In this document: positions 54,021 to 63,418 of the stretch, piece after piece | Layout of the letters: every line of letters starts with the position of its first letter | Position numbering within the stretch: the first letter of the stretch is position 1 | Source of the DNA: Aurantiacibacter sp. MUD11 | GTDB taxonomy: Bacteria; Pseudomonadota; Alphaproteobacteria; Sphingomonadales; Sphingomonadaceae | Direction of reading: 5' to 3' | Assembly (NCBI RefSeq): GCF_026967575.1 | Contig: NZ_CP114054.1 | Span: 2,046,001-2,110,000 of the forward strand | DNA: 64,000 nt | Notes under the pieces: generated by a model | Databases searched by the model: none | Seen by the model: the letters and a program-made list of their open reading frames with translations, nothing else | What the model was told of the DNA's origin: nothing | Translations under genes and position numbers: made by a program

Positions 54021-55133
54021 ATGCACGTAGGGATGGCGACCGGCTTTGCCTATCAGGGCGGGGATTACGGTTCGGACGACAATTTCATCCGGCAGGAGAT
54101 TTCCAACCTGCTGCTGGCGGAGGAACTGGGCTTCGATTCGGTGTGGATCACCGAGCACCACTTCTCCACCTATTCGATGTCCAACGACCCGCTGCAGCTG
54201 CTCACCTATATCGCGGCCAAGACCAAGCACGTGAAGCTGGGCACACAGTGCATCATCGTGCCGTGGCACAACCCGGCGCGGCTGGCGGAGAAGATCATCA
54301 ACCTCGATATCCTGTCGAACGGCCGCTGCATCCTCGGCTTCGGCGGCGGGCTGGCGGCGCATGAATTCGCCGGCCTTGGCGTGGACCAGAACCGCAGCCG
54401 GGCGCTCTACAACGATACGCTGGACGTGCTGATCCCGGCGCTGGAAACCGGTATTCTCGAAGGCGAGGGCGAGTTCGGCAAGATCCCGCGGGTGGAGCTG
54501 CGGCCGCGCCCGATCAAGAGCTTCGAGGGGCGCAAGTTCTGCGGCAGCCTGTCGGGCAATTCGATGTATTCCGCCGCCAAGCACGGCTTCGGCAACATGA
54601 TCCTCTCCATCCCGCAGCGCGGCACCAAGCCGGCCGAGAACAAGTATCTCGACGTGTGGCAGGAGGTGAACGGACCCGGCAGCCAGCCGCCCGCGCCGAT
54701 GCTCTCGGGCAACTACTACGTCCACGAGGATGGCGACTATGCCCGCGAGCGCGGCAACCATTTCCTCTCGCAGACCATGCGCGCGGCCGTCACCAACTAC
54801 CACCTCGACAAGCCCGGCACCTATGCCAACATCAAGGGCTACGAGCATTACGAGAACATGATGCTCAAGACGCCCGAAGAGGTGGAGCAGTATTCCGCCG
54901 GCTTCGGCCGCGGCGCGGTGGCGGGCACGCCGCAGGAAGTGCTCGACCACATGTGGGAGCTGAAGGAACAATACGGCCCGCAGGGCTTCTTCCCGCACCT
55001 CTATTACGGCGGCATGCCGCAGGATGAGTCGCTGGCGAACATCCGTCTGTTCGCGGAGAAAGTGCTGCCCGAGCTGAAGAGCTGGGAAGCCGAGACCAGC
55101 ATCGACGATCGCTTCCTCGAGGCGGCGGAGTAG
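54021..55133 (+). CDS. LLM class flavin-dependent oxidoreductase (luciferase-like)
   Basis: 370 residues from ATG 54021, which has GGGGAGGAAC 6 bp upstream; ATG 53979 is an in-frame alternative. The bacterial luciferase fold is marked by EELGFDSVWITEHHFS, the TIM-barrel wording (LGTQCIIVPWHNPARLAEKI) and GRCILGFGGGLAAHEFAGLG. Such enzymes use reduced FMN or F420 to oxidise alkanes, sulphonates or other organics; no flavin reductase is adjacent, so the substrate is open. hisS follows 41 bp later. Confidence 0.88.
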   Translation: MHVGMATGFAYQGGDYGSDDNFIRQEISNLLLAEELGFDSVWITEHHFSTYSMSNDPLQLLTYIAAKTKHVKLGTQCIIVPWHNPARLAEKIINLDILSNGRCILGFGGGLAAHEFAGLGVDQNRSRALYNDTLDVLIPALETGILEGEGEFGKIPRVELRPRPIKSFEGRKFCGSLSGNSMYSAAKHGFGNMILSIPQRGTKPAENKYLDVWQEVNGPGSQPPAPMLSGNYYVHEDGDYARERGNHFLSQTMRAAVTNYHLDKPGTYANIKGYEHYENMMLKTPEEVEQYSAGFGRGAVAGTPQEVLDHMWELKEQYGPQGFFPHLYYGGMPQDESLANIRLFAEKVLPELKSWEAETSIDDRFLEAAE

Positions 55134-55174
55134 CCATTGCGCGTTGACGGGGCGCGGCCTAAGGGCTGCGTCCC

Positions 55175-56446
55175 ATGAGCAAGAGTAAAACCCCTCAGGC
55201 CATTCGCGGCACGCAGGACATTTTCGGCCCCGATGCCGAGGCCTTTGCCTTCGTGGTCGAGACCTTCGAGCGCGTGCGCAAGCTGTATCGCTTCCGCCGG
55301 GTGGAGATGCCCGTGTTCGAGAAGACCGAGGTTTTCGCCCGCTCGATCGGCGAGACCACCGATATCGTCTCGAAGGAGATGTACACTTTCGAGGATCGCG
55401 GCGGCGACAGCCTGACGCTGCGCCCGGAATTCACTGCCGGCATCTGCCGCGCCTTCCTGACCAACGGCTGGCAGCAGCACGCGCCGCTGAAGGCCGCGAC
55501 GCACGGGCCGATCTTCCGTTACGAGCGACCGCAGAAGGGTCGCTATCGCCAGTTCCACCAGATCGATGCGGAGATCATCGGCGCCGCCGAACCGCAGGCT
55601 GACGTGGAGCTGCTGGCCATGGCCGACCAGCTGCTGAGCGAACTGGGCATCAAGGGCATCACCCTGCACCTCAACACGCTGGGCGATGCCGACACGCGCG
55701 AAGCCTGGCGCGCGGCGCTGGTCGATTATTTCGGCGCGGTGCGGGGTGAGCTTTCCGAGGATTCGCAGGAACGGCTCGACAAGAACCCGCTGCGCATCCT
55801 CGACAGCAAGGATCCGCGCGACCGCAAGTTCGTGACCGATGCGCCCAAGATCGACGCCTTCCTCTCGGACGAGGCGGCCGCCTTCTTCGAGGCGGTCACC
55901 AGCGGGCTGGATGCAGCGGGCGTGCAGTGGGCGCGCGCGGAAAGCCTGGTGCGCGGGCTCGACTACTATCGCCACACCGCTTTCGAGTTCATTCCCGACG
56001 AAGGCACCGCCGCTGCCGATGCCCTGGGCAGCCAGAGCACCATCCTTGGCGGCGGTCGCTATGACGGGCTGATGGAAAGCCTGGGTGGCGCGCCGACCCC
56101 GGCGGTCGGTTGGGCCGCGGGCATCGAACGATTGGCCATGCTGGTCGACTGCGCCAGCGAAGGCGGGGCAGACGTTGCCGTCGTGGCCGAGAACCCCGAA
56201 CGCGAGACGGACGCCATGGAACTGGTCGCCAGCCTGCGGCGCCACGGCTTCGAGACCGAACTGTTCGCCACCGGCAGCCCGCGCAAGCGCTTCGACCGCG
56301 CGCGCAAGACCGATCCGGGCATCATCATCTCGCTCGACGTGCGCGACGGTAAGCCGACCGGCACGCTGAAGAAGCACGGTCGGGTGCCGGACTCGGTGCT
56401 GCGGATCGAGGCGATCTTCGCCAATTCGGATTTCGACACGCCGTGA
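55175..56446 (+). CDS. hisS: Histidine-tRNA ligase
   Basis: 423 residues. Class II motif 2 is visible around [14 protein letters not shown], the histidine-binding loop is [15 protein letters not shown], and motif 3 is in [11 protein letters not shown]. The C-terminal anticodon-binding domain follows from about residue 330. prfA starts by overlap (GTGA) at its stop, and prmC follows, an order kept in many alphaproteobacteria. Confidence 0.97.
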   Translation: MSKSKTPQAIRGTQDIFGPDAEAFAFVVETFERVRKLYRFRRVEMPVFEKTEVFARSIGETTDIVSKEMYTFEDRGGDSLTLRPEFTAGICRAFLTNGWQQHAPLKAATHGPIFRYERPQKGRYRQFHQIDAEIIGAAEPQADVELLAMADQLLSELGIKGITLHLNTLGDADTREAWRAALVDYFGAVRGELSEDSQERLDKNPLRILDSKDPRDRKFVTDAPKIDAFLSDEAAAFFEAVTSGLDAAGVQWARAESLVRGLDYYRHTAFEFIPDEGTAAADALGSQSTILGGGRYDGLMESLGGAPTPAVGWAAGIERLAMLVDCASEGGADVAVVAENPERETDAMELVASLRRHGFETELFATGSPRKRFDRARKTDPGIIISLDVRDGKPTGTLKKHGRVPDSVLRIEAIFANSDFDTP

Positions 56447-57510
56447 CCATCCCCGCCGAACGCCTGGCGCAAATCGCCAACCGCTTTGCGGAGCTGGAGG
56501 CGCGCATGGCCTCGGGCCAGCTGGAGGGCGAGGAGTTCGTCCAGGCCAGCCGCGACTATGCCGAGCTGGAGCCGGTGGCCAAGGTCGCCGCGCAGGTCTC
56601 CGCCATGCGCGAGGAAATCGCCGGCCTGCAGGAGATGCTCTCCGACCCGGAGATGAAGGCCATGGCGGAAGAGGAGCTGGAGGCGCTGAAGAAGCAGCTG
56701 CCCGAGGCCGAGCGCCAGCTGGCCATTGCCATGCTGCCCAAGGACGCCGCCGACAGTCGCCCCGCGATGCTGGAAATCCGCGCTGGCACCGGTGGTGACG
56801 AGGCCGCGCTGTTCGCGGGCGACCTCTATCGCATGTACGAGAAATACGCCGCCGAGCAGGGCTGGAAGGTCGAACCTGTCTCCATGAACGCGGCGGAAGT
56901 CGGCGGCTTCAAGGAAATCGTCGCCAACGTCACCGGGCAGGGCGTGTTCGCCAAGCTGAAGTTCGAAAGCGGCGTGCACCGCGTGCAGCGCGTGCCCGTC
57001 ACCGAGAGCGGTGGGCGCATCCACACCAGCGCTGCGACCGTCGCCGTGCTGCCGGAGCCGACCGAGGTCGACGTCTCCATTGACGAGAACGACCTGCGCA
57101 TCGACATTTACCGCTCGTCCGGTGCGGGCGGGCAGCACGTCAACACTACCGACTCCGCCGTGCGCATCACCCACATCCCCACCGGGATCGTGGTGGCGAT
57201 GCAGGACGAGCGCAGCCAGCACAAGAACCGCGACAAGGCGATGAAGGTGCTGCGCGCGCGCCTCTATGAACAGCGCCGCGAGGAAGCCCATGGCGCCGAA
57301 GCCGAGGCGCGCAAGGCCATGGTCGGCAGCGGCGACCGGTCGGAGCGCATCCGCACCTACAACTTCCCGCAGGGTCGCGTCACCGATCACCGCATCGGGC
57401 TGACGCTGCACAAGCTGCCCGAAGTGCTGGAAGGGCACGGGCTGGGCGAGCTGATTGACGCGCTGATCGCCGAGGACGAAGCCAAACGCCTCGCCGCGAT
57501 GGACGCCTGA
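56443..57510 (+). CDS. prfA: Peptide chain release factor 1
   Basis: 355 residues from GTG 56443, overlapping the hisS stop by 4 bp. The stop-codon-reading P-x-T motif is PVT (RVPVTESGG), which marks RF1 (UAA/UAG), and the catalytic GGQ loop is [15 protein letters not shown]. PrmC, which methylates that glutamine, is encoded 7 bp downstream, and RF3 is at 5770. Confidence 0.97.
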   Translation: MTIPAERLAQIANRFAELEARMASGQLEGEEFVQASRDYAELEPVAKVAAQVSAMREEIAGLQEMLSDPEMKAMAEEELEALKKQLPEAERQLAIAMLPKDAADSRPAMLEIRAGTGGDEAALFAGDLYRMYEKYAAEQGWKVEPVSMNAAEVGGFKEIVANVTGQGVFAKLKFESGVHRVQRVPVTESGGRIHTSAATVAVLPEPTEVDVSIDENDLRIDIYRSSGAGGQHVNTTDSAVRITHIPTGIVVAMQDERSQHKNRDKAMKVLRARLYEQRREEAHGAEAEARKAMVGSGDRSERIRTYNFPQGRVTDHRIGLTLHKLPEVLEGHGLGELIDALIAEDEAKRLAAMDA

Positions 57511-57517
57511 CGCGGCG

Positions 57518-58369
57518 GTGACCGTTTCGGACGCCATTCGCGAGGCGGCCACCCGCCTCATGTCCACCAGCGACACCGCGCGCCTCGATGCCGAACTGCT
57601 GATGGCCCACGCGCTGGGCGTTTCGCGCTCCGAGCTGCTGCTGCGGCACATGCAGGAGCCGGAGCCGGATGGTTTCGCGCCGCTGGTCGAACGCCGGCTG
57701 GCGCGCGAGCCGGTGGCCTACCTGCTGGGCGAACAGCAATTCTACGGCCTCGACTTCACCGTTTCGCCTGCTGTCCTCATCCCCCGAGCCGACAGCGAGA
57801 CCGTGGTGCAGGCCGCGCTCGATGCCGCGCCCGATGCCCGCCGCGTGCTGGACCTCGGCACCGGGTCGGGCGCGCTGCTGCTGACCGTGCTGGCACACTT
57901 GCCGGAAGCCGAGGGCGTGGGCATCGACGCCTCGCCGGCCGCGCTGGAAGTGGCCATGACCAATGCCGACCGGCTGGGCCTGCTCGAACGCGCCCGGCTG
58001 CTGGAGCGTAGCTGGCTGGTCGAGGGCTGGGCCGACGATCTGGGCCGGTTCGACCTGCTCCTCGCCAACCCGCCCTACGTGGAGGATGACGCCGCGCTGG
58101 ACCCCGATGTGCGCGATTTCGAGCCCGCCAGCGCTCTCTTCGCCGGGCCGGAAGGACTGGACGATTACCGCGCCATCATCCCCCAATTGCTGCAATTGTT
58201 GACCGAATCCGGCGTGGCGGTGCTCGAAATCGGCGCACTGCAGGCCGGTTCTGTCGCTGAAATTGCAGAAGAACATGGCTTTGCTGCATGTGCTCACAAA
58301 GATCTTGGCGGACGGGATCGCGCGCTGGTCTTGCGATTAAGGCTTGGCAAAGGGGATTCGAGTAGCTAA
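57518..58369 (+). CDS. prmC: Release factor glutamine methyltransferase
   Basis: 283 residues from GTG 57518. The SAM motif is VLDLGTGSGALLL and the catalytic NPPY motif is LLLANPPYVEDD. It N5-methylates the glutamine of the GGQ motif in RF1/RF2. The N-terminal helical domain (about 1-85) is the factor-binding part. It is the last gene of the hisS-prfA-prmC unit. Confidence 0.96.
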   Translation: MTVSDAIREAATRLMSTSDTARLDAELLMAHALGVSRSELLLRHMQEPEPDGFAPLVERRLAREPVAYLLGEQQFYGLDFTVSPAVLIPRADSETVVQAALDAAPDARRVLDLGTGSGALLLTVLAHLPEAEGVGIDASPAALEVAMTNADRLGLLERARLLERSWLVEGWADDLGRFDLLLANPPYVEDDAALDPDVRDFEPASALFAGPEGLDDYRAIIPQLLQLLTESGVAVLEIGALQAGSVAEIAEEHGFAACAHKDLGGRDRALVLRLRLGKGDSSS

Positions 58370-58511
58370 CTCTGCTGACAGGTCCACGGCGCAGGACGCC
58401 GGGTCTTAAACTCCAACATATGCTGACGCGCGGCGAAAGGCCGCTGGGCGATTATGCAGGTTGGGCACTAGCAAGCTCCCGCGTGCGGGATGACTTCTAA
58501 CGAGGGGTCAT

Positions 58512-58544
58512 ATGGCAAGGCGGCCGATGCCGCAGCCAGATTGA
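58512..58544 (+). CDS. Possible 10-codon leader peptide before the DUF4167 gene
   Basis: ATG 58512 has GAGGGG 5 bp upstream and encodes MARRPMPQPD, stopping 15 bp before the TTG start of the next gene. The leader also holds short hairpins (CCCGC/GCGGG near 58478, ATGAC/GTCAT spanning 58490-58510). This could be a translated regulatory leader; it is based only on these features. Confidence 0.25.
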   Translation: MARRPMPQPD

Positions 58545-58559
58545 GGAAGCGAATTTCCC

Positions 58560-59231
58560 TTGAACAGCAATCGTAACAGTAATCGTCGTCGTGGCCGTGG
58601 CAGCAGTCGTGGCGGAGGCGGCGGCGGCGGTGGTGGTCACCAGTCCAACCGGATCGATTCCCGCGCGCGCGGCAATGCCCCGCAGCTGCTGGAGAAATAC
58701 AAGAAGCTGGCGCACGAAGCCTCGCTGAACGACGATCGGGTGCAGACCGAATACTACCTGCAATTCGCCGACCACTACTTCCGCGTGATCGCCGACAACA
58801 AGGCGCAGAAGGAAGAGGCCCGCGCCAAGCGCGATGCCGAGCGCGAGCAGGACAAGTCCGACGACGATGACGATGATGACGACCAGCAGGAACGCGGTCG
58901 GGGCCGTCGCGGCGGCGGACGCAAGCCGCGCGGCAACGGTGCCGAGCCCGAGCAGGGCGTGGAAGGCTCCGAAGGCGATCAGGACGACGGCGACAATCCC
59001 TTCACCCGCGAAAGCGGCAAGAAGCCGCAGCGCAAGCCGCGCAAGCGCAAGGATGCCGAAGGTCATTCCGATGACGAGGGCAGCCTTGATCCGGACATGC
59101 TGCCCCCGGCCATCGCCCGCAGTTCGGATGACGACGATGACGGCGAGGAAAAGCCGCGTCGCAAGCTCACCCGCGCGCGCCGCAAGCCGAGCGACGACGA
59201 CGGTGAAGAGGCTCTTGAAGCAGTAAGCTGA
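58560..59231 (+). CDS. DUF4167 protein, probable RNA-binding
   Basis: 223 residues from TTG 58560, with GAGGAAG about 11 bp upstream. The N-terminus is Arg/Gly/Asn rich (RRRGRGSSRGG and a glycine run), followed by the conserved DUF4167 helix RGNAPQLLEKYKKLAHEA and QFADHYFRVIADN (about 40-80). The rest alternates basic (RKPRGN, RKPRKRKD) and acidic (DDDDDDDDQ) low-complexity stretches. This looks like an intrinsically disordered nucleic-acid-associated protein. Function is unproven. A 190-bp leader precedes it. Confidence 0.82.
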   Translation: MNSNRNSNRRRGRGSSRGGGGGGGGGHQSNRIDSRARGNAPQLLEKYKKLAHEASLNDDRVQTEYYLQFADHYFRVIADNKAQKEEARAKRDAEREQDKSDDDDDDDDQQERGRGRRGGGRKPRGNGAEPEQGVEGSEGDQDDGDNPFTRESGKKPQRKPRKRKDAEGHSDDEGSLDPDMLPPAIARSSDDDDDGEEKPRRKLTRARRKPSDDDGEEALEAVS

Positions 59232-59262
59232 CAGCCGGTATCGGGAAGGTAGCGAAGGCAGC

Positions 59263-60867
59263 ATGGCCAGCGGGCTTTCCCTGATCGACCGTCTTGCTGC
59301 CCTGGTGCGGCAACTCCCGCGCCTGTCCGCGCTTGGCCTCGGCCTGCTTTCCGCCATTGGCTTCCAGCCCCTGGCACTCTGGCCAGTCGCCCTGCTGGCG
59401 ATGGGCCTGTTCACCCTGCTGGCGGCGCAAAGCACCAGCTGGCTGCGTGCCTTCGGGCTTGGCTGGCTGTTCGGCGTCGCGCACTTCACGTTCGGCAACA
59501 ACTGGATTGCTACGGCCTTCACCTATCAGGCGGAAATGCCGGCCGTGCTGGGCTGGGTCGCCGTACCGCTGCTGTCGCTCTACCTCGCGATCTATCCCGC
59601 GCTCGCTGCGGCCGTTGCGCGCGCCGTCGTGCAGCAAGGCCCCGGCTGGGCCTTCGCGCTGGTCTTTGCTGGAGCATGGATCGTTACCGAATGGATGCGC
59701 GGCTGGGTCTTCACCGGCTATGCGTGGAACCCCTTCGGCATGGTGCTGCTCGGCCCGTTCGACCGACCCGGTATCGCCGCGATCGCGCCGGTGCTGGGCA
59801 CCTACGCGCTTTCGGGCCTGGCCGTGCTGCTCGCCGGCGCCGTCGTCCTGCTGCTACGCGAGCGCAACTGGCTGGCGAGCGGCGCGGTGGCGGTGCTGGT
59901 GATTGCGGGCATGTACTGGCCGGCCGGCGAGGCCCGTGAAGGCGAATTGCTGGTCACCATCGCCCAGCCCGATATCCGGCAGGACGTGCTCAACGATCCG
60001 CAGCATTTCGAAGCCAATTATGCGCGGCTCGCGCAGCTCTCACCGCGACCTGCCGGCGAGACCGCCCCGCGCATCGTGCTGTGGCCCGAAAGCGGCATGG
60101 CCGACTACCTGCGCGAAGGCTATCCGCAGCGCTATTACGACCGCACCACGGCGCTTGGCGATCCCGTCTATGCCCGTCGGCGCCTTGGCGCGACGGTGGG
60201 CGAAGGCAGCGTGCTGCTGACCGGTGCCGTCGACCTTGAAATCGGTACGGACGAGAACGGCTGGGTCCGGGCGCTGGGCGCGCGCAACGCCGTGACCGCC
60301 GTCAGCACCGAGGGCGAGATCCTGGGTGGCTACTCCAAGGCGCACCTCGTCCCTTACGGAGAGTACCTGCCCTTCCGCGAAATCCTCGAGCCGCTCGGCC
60401 TGTCGCGGCTGGTCGCGGGTTCGATCGACTTCTGGCCCGGTCCGGGGCCGCAGACGCTGGAGCTGGGCAGCCATGGCAAGGCCGGCATCCAGATCTGTTA
60501 CGAGATCGTCTTCGCCGGGGAAGTCGTCGACCCTGACAATCGCCCCGATTACATCTTCAACCCCTCCAACGATGGCTGGTTCGGTGCCTCCGGTCCGCCG
60601 CAGCACCTGGCCCAGGCCCGCTTGCGCGCCATCGAGGAAGGGCTGCCCGTGCTGCGCGCCACCACCACCGGCATCAGCGCCGTGATCGACGCGCGCGGCG
60701 TCGTCCGTCACCACCTCGGCAAGAACGTGCGCGATCGCATCGACACCAGGGTGCCGCCCGCCACGCCGCCGACGCTCTTCGCCCGCTTGGGCAATGTGCT
60801 TTCGCTGTGCTGGGCGATACTAGTTCTATTCGCCGGCTTTGTTGTAATGCGGCGAGCCCGCAGTTAG
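59263..60867 (+). CDS. lnt: Apolipoprotein N-acyltransferase
   Basis: 534 residues. Six to seven N-terminal membrane helices are followed by a nitrilase-like domain with the catalytic triad: Glu in LWPESGM, Lys in [12 protein letters not shown], and Cys in [10 protein letters not shown]. It adds the third acyl chain to lipoproteins at the inner membrane; several lipoprotein candidates are in this window (614, 19823, 30786). metK follows after 46 bp. Confidence 0.96.
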   Translation: MASGLSLIDRLAALVRQLPRLSALGLGLLSAIGFQPLALWPVALLAMGLFTLLAAQSTSWLRAFGLGWLFGVAHFTFGNNWIATAFTYQAEMPAVLGWVAVPLLSLYLAIYPALAAAVARAVVQQGPGWAFALVFAGAWIVTEWMRGWVFTGYAWNPFGMVLLGPFDRPGIAAIAPVLGTYALSGLAVLLAGAVVLLLRERNWLASGAVAVLVIAGMYWPAGEAREGELLVTIAQPDIRQDVLNDPQHFEANYARLAQLSPRPAGETAPRIVLWPESGMADYLREGYPQRYYDRTTALGDPVYARRRLGATVGEGSVLLTGAVDLEIGTDENGWVRALGARNAVTAVSTEGEILGGYSKAHLVPYGEYLPFREILEPLGLSRLVAGSIDFWPGPGPQTLELGSHGKAGIQICYEIVFAGEVVDPDNRPDYIFNPSNDGWFGASGPPQHLAQARLRAIEEGLPVLRATTTGISAVIDARGVVRHHLGKNVRDRIDTRVPPATPPTLFARLGNVLSLCWAILVLFAGFVVMRRARS

Positions 60868-60890
60868 AGCCTCTTGGCTCCACCAGCCAA
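60867..60890 (+). promoter_or_regulatory. Mutually exclusive hairpins in the metK leader
   Basis: GAGCC (60867-60871) can pair with GGCTC (60876-60880), while TTGGCT (60874-60879) can pair with AGCCAA (60885-60890); the two overlap and cannot coexist. The GGGGGAAA ribosome site lies about 11 bp before ATG 60914. It does not match a SAM riboswitch pattern I know. Confidence 0.25.
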
Positions 60891-60913
60891 CCTATCGGGG
60901 GAAATTCGCCAAT

Positions 60914-62146
60914 ATGCGTCAGTCTTACCTGTTCACGTCCGAAAGCGTATCCGAAGGCCATCCGGACAAGGTTTCCGATCAGATCTCCGATGCCATCGTC
61001 GACCTGATGCTGGCCAAGGACCCCGAGGCGCGCGTGGCTTGCGAGACCATGACGACCACGCAGCGCGTGATCCTGTCAGGCGAAATCCGCTGCGCACCGA
61101 TGTATGACCTCGACAACCCCGAGTGGGGCGAGAACGGCGGCTGGGCGCCGGGCGCGAAGGAAGAGATCGAACGCGCCGTGCGCCAGACCGTGCGCGAAAT
61201 CGGCTACGAGCAGGATGGCTTCCACTGGCAGACGCTGACCTTCGAGAACCACCTGCACGGCCAGAGCGCGCATATCGCGCAGGGCGTCGATTCCAGCGGC
61301 AACAAGGACGAAGGCGCCGGCGACCAGGGCATCATGTTCGGCTTCGCCTGCGACGAGACGCCGGACCTGATGCCGGCGACGCTCGATTACAGCCACAAGA
61401 TCCTCCAGCAGATGGCCAAGGATCGCAAGGATGGCACCGCGCCCTTCCTCGAGCCCGACGCCAAGAGCCAGGTCACGCTGCGCTACGAGAACGGCAAGCC
61501 GGTGGAATGCACGGCCATCGTCGTCTCCACCCAGCACGCGCCTGGTTACGACAAGGGCGAAAAGGAAGCGCAGTTGCATGCCTATGTGAAGGGCGTCGTT
61601 ACCGCGATCCTCCCCGAGGGCTTCATCACTGACGCCACCGAATGGCACATCAACCCGACCGGCAGCTTCGAGATCGGCGGGCCCGACGGGGACGCCGGCC
61701 TCACCGGCCGCAAGATCATCGTCGACACCTATGGCGGCGCTTCTCCGCATGGCGGCGGTGCGTTCAGCGGCAAGGACCCGACCAAGGTCGACCGCTCGGC
61801 TGCCTATATCACCCGCTACCTCGCCAAGAACGTGGTCGCCGCCGGCTTGGCCACACGCTGCACGATCCAGATCGCCTATGCCATCGGCGTATCGAAGCCG
61901 CTGTCGCTCTATGTCGACACGCACGGCACCGGCACGGTGGACGACGCGGCGATCGAGGATGCCATTCGCGGCATCGAGAAGCTCGGCGGCCTGACCCCGC
62001 GCGCCATTCGTACGCACCTGGGCCTCAACAAGCCGATCTATCGCGTCAGCGCGGCTTACGGCCACTTCGGGCGCAAGGCGGAAGGCGACTTCTTCCCGTG
62101 GGAGCGCACCGACCTGGTCGATGACCTGAAGGCCGCGCTCGCCTGA
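60914..62146 (+). CDS. metK: S-adenosylmethionine synthase
   Basis: 410 residues. The methionine-binding loop is [17 protein letters not shown], the ATP-binding hexapeptide region is [19 protein letters not shown], and the P-loop-like stretch is [18 protein letters not shown]. It makes SAM from methionine and ATP and thus feeds PrmC, TrmB and other methyltransferases. Slightly longer than E. coli MetK (384) through an insertion around [14 protein letters not shown]. Confidence 0.97.
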   Translation: MRQSYLFTSESVSEGHPDKVSDQISDAIVDLMLAKDPEARVACETMTTTQRVILSGEIRCAPMYDLDNPEWGENGGWAPGAKEEIERAVRQTVREIGYEQDGFHWQTLTFENHLHGQSAHIAQGVDSSGNKDEGAGDQGIMFGFACDETPDLMPATLDYSHKILQQMAKDRKDGTAPFLEPDAKSQVTLRYENGKPVECTAIVVSTQHAPGYDKGEKEAQLHAYVKGVVTAILPEGFITDATEWHINPTGSFEIGGPDGDAGLTGRKIIVDTYGGASPHGGGAFSGKDPTKVDRSAAYITRYLAKNVVAAGLATRCTIQIAYAIGVSKPLSLYVDTHGTGTVDDAAIEDAIRGIEKLGGLTPRAIRTHLGLNKPIYRVSAAYGHFGRKAEGDFFPWERTDLVDDLKAALA

Positions 62147-62164
62147 TCGTGTAGGGGGCGGGGC

Positions 62165-63418
62165 ATGTCCGGCACCGCTCTTTCCGCTGCACCCTCGCCC
62201 ACCCGGCGCGTCGCCGCGCTCGATGCGCTGCGCGGCCTCGCCGTGATCGGCATCGTGCCGATGAACGTCATCGCCTTCGCGATGCCCGCAAACGCCTATC
62301 TCAACCCCCGCGTCTGGGGCGGTACCGATGCGCTGGAGACGGCGTTGTGGGCGGTCAGCTTCGTCTTCGTCGAGGACAAGTTCCGCGCGCTCTTCGCCAT
62401 GATGTTCGGCGCTGGCGTGGCGATCCTGCTGGGGCGAGGCGAGCATCCCCTGCGCGCGCACTACGCCCGCATGGCGGTACTGCTAGGCATCGGCGTGGCC
62501 CATGCCGTGCTGCTGGCGAACAACGACGTGCTGCGCATCTATGCCGTGTGCGGGCTGCTGTTGCCGCTGGCCATGCGCTGGAAGGTGCGCACGCTGGTGT
62601 GGGCTGCCGTGGCGCTGGTCGCGGCGCAGCTGGTCGTCTCCGGCTATGTCGCCTGGGGCTGGCTCGATTACTGGTACCAGCGGGCGAGCGGCATGATCGT
62701 CGACCCGGCGGCGCAGGAGATTGCCGAGCGCACCTACGGCGCCCACCCCGATACCACGGCAGCGGCACTGGAGCGCGGACGAGAGGCCTTCGGCGACCGC
62801 GTGGAGCGGCGCCTTGGCGTGATCGAGCAGCAGGCGCGCTTCGTCGTCGCCTCCATGCCCTCCGCTCTGGCGGCCATGCTGCTTGGCATGGCGCTGTGGC
62901 GTGCGCGGTTGCTGGCGGGCGAATGGAGCACGGCACGCGCCATGCGGTTGGCCAGGTGGTGCATCGTGCCTGCCTTGCCGGTGCTGGCAGTGCTCGCAGG
63001 CTGGTCCATCGCTTCCGGTTTCGACCCCATCGTGACCACCGCCAATGCCATCGTCTGGTCCGCTCCCTTCGATATCCTCCTCGCCACCGGCTATGCCGCG
63101 CTGGCCATGGCGCTGTTCGGCGGCGCCTTGCGCGACAATCCTGCCACCCGCCTGCTGGCTGCCGCCGGGCGCATGGCGCTGACCAACTACCTCGCCACCA
63201 GCGTGATCTTTGCCGCCCTTTTCGCCGGTTGGGGGCTGGGCCTGTTCGGCGAAGTGTCGCGCGGCCCGGCGCTGCTGCTGTGTCTGCTGCCCATTGCTGC
63301 CATGCTGGCGTGGTCCGCCCCTTGGCTCACCCGCTTCCGGCAAGGTCCGCTGGAGTGGCTGTGGCGCAGCCTTGCTGCGACCAGGCTGCTGCCGTTCAGG
63401 AAGCCCCCTGCCGGATAG
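62165..63418 (+). CDS. DUF418 membrane protein
   Basis: 417 residues with about nine hydrophobic segments. The N-terminus VAALDALRGLAVIGIVPMN is the acyltransferase-3-like opening shared by DUF418 proteins, and the C-terminal half carries the DUF418 pattern (AAAGRMALTNYLATSVI, LLPIAAMLAWSAPWL). Function is unknown; related proteins are proposed to act in envelope modification. Its last 23 bp overlap the convergent MFS gene. Confidence 0.85.
   Translation: MSGTALSAAPSPTRRVAALDALRGLAVIGIVPMNVIAFAMPANAYLNPRVWGGTDALETALWAVSFVFVEDKFRALFAMMFGAGVAILLGRGEHPLRAHYARMAVLLGIGVAHAVLLANNDVLRIYAVCGLLLPLAMRWKVRTLVWAAVALVAAQLVVSGYVAWGWLDYWYQRASGMIVDPAAQEIAERTYGAHPDTTAAALERGREAFGDRVERRLGVIEQQARFVVASMPSALAAMLLGMALWRARLLAGEWSTARAMRLARWCIVPALPVLAVLAGWSIASGFDPIVTTANAIVWSAPFDILLATGYAALAMALFGGALRDNPATRLLAAAGRMALTNYLATSVIFAALFAGWGLGLFGEVSRGPALLLCLLPIAAMLAWSAPWLTRFRQGPLEWLWRSLAATRLLPFRKPPAG

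Noticed and set aside
60868..60913. Known SAM riboswitch before metK
   Set aside because: The 46-nt leader lacks the conserved sequences of SAM-I, SAM-II or SAM/SAH classes.
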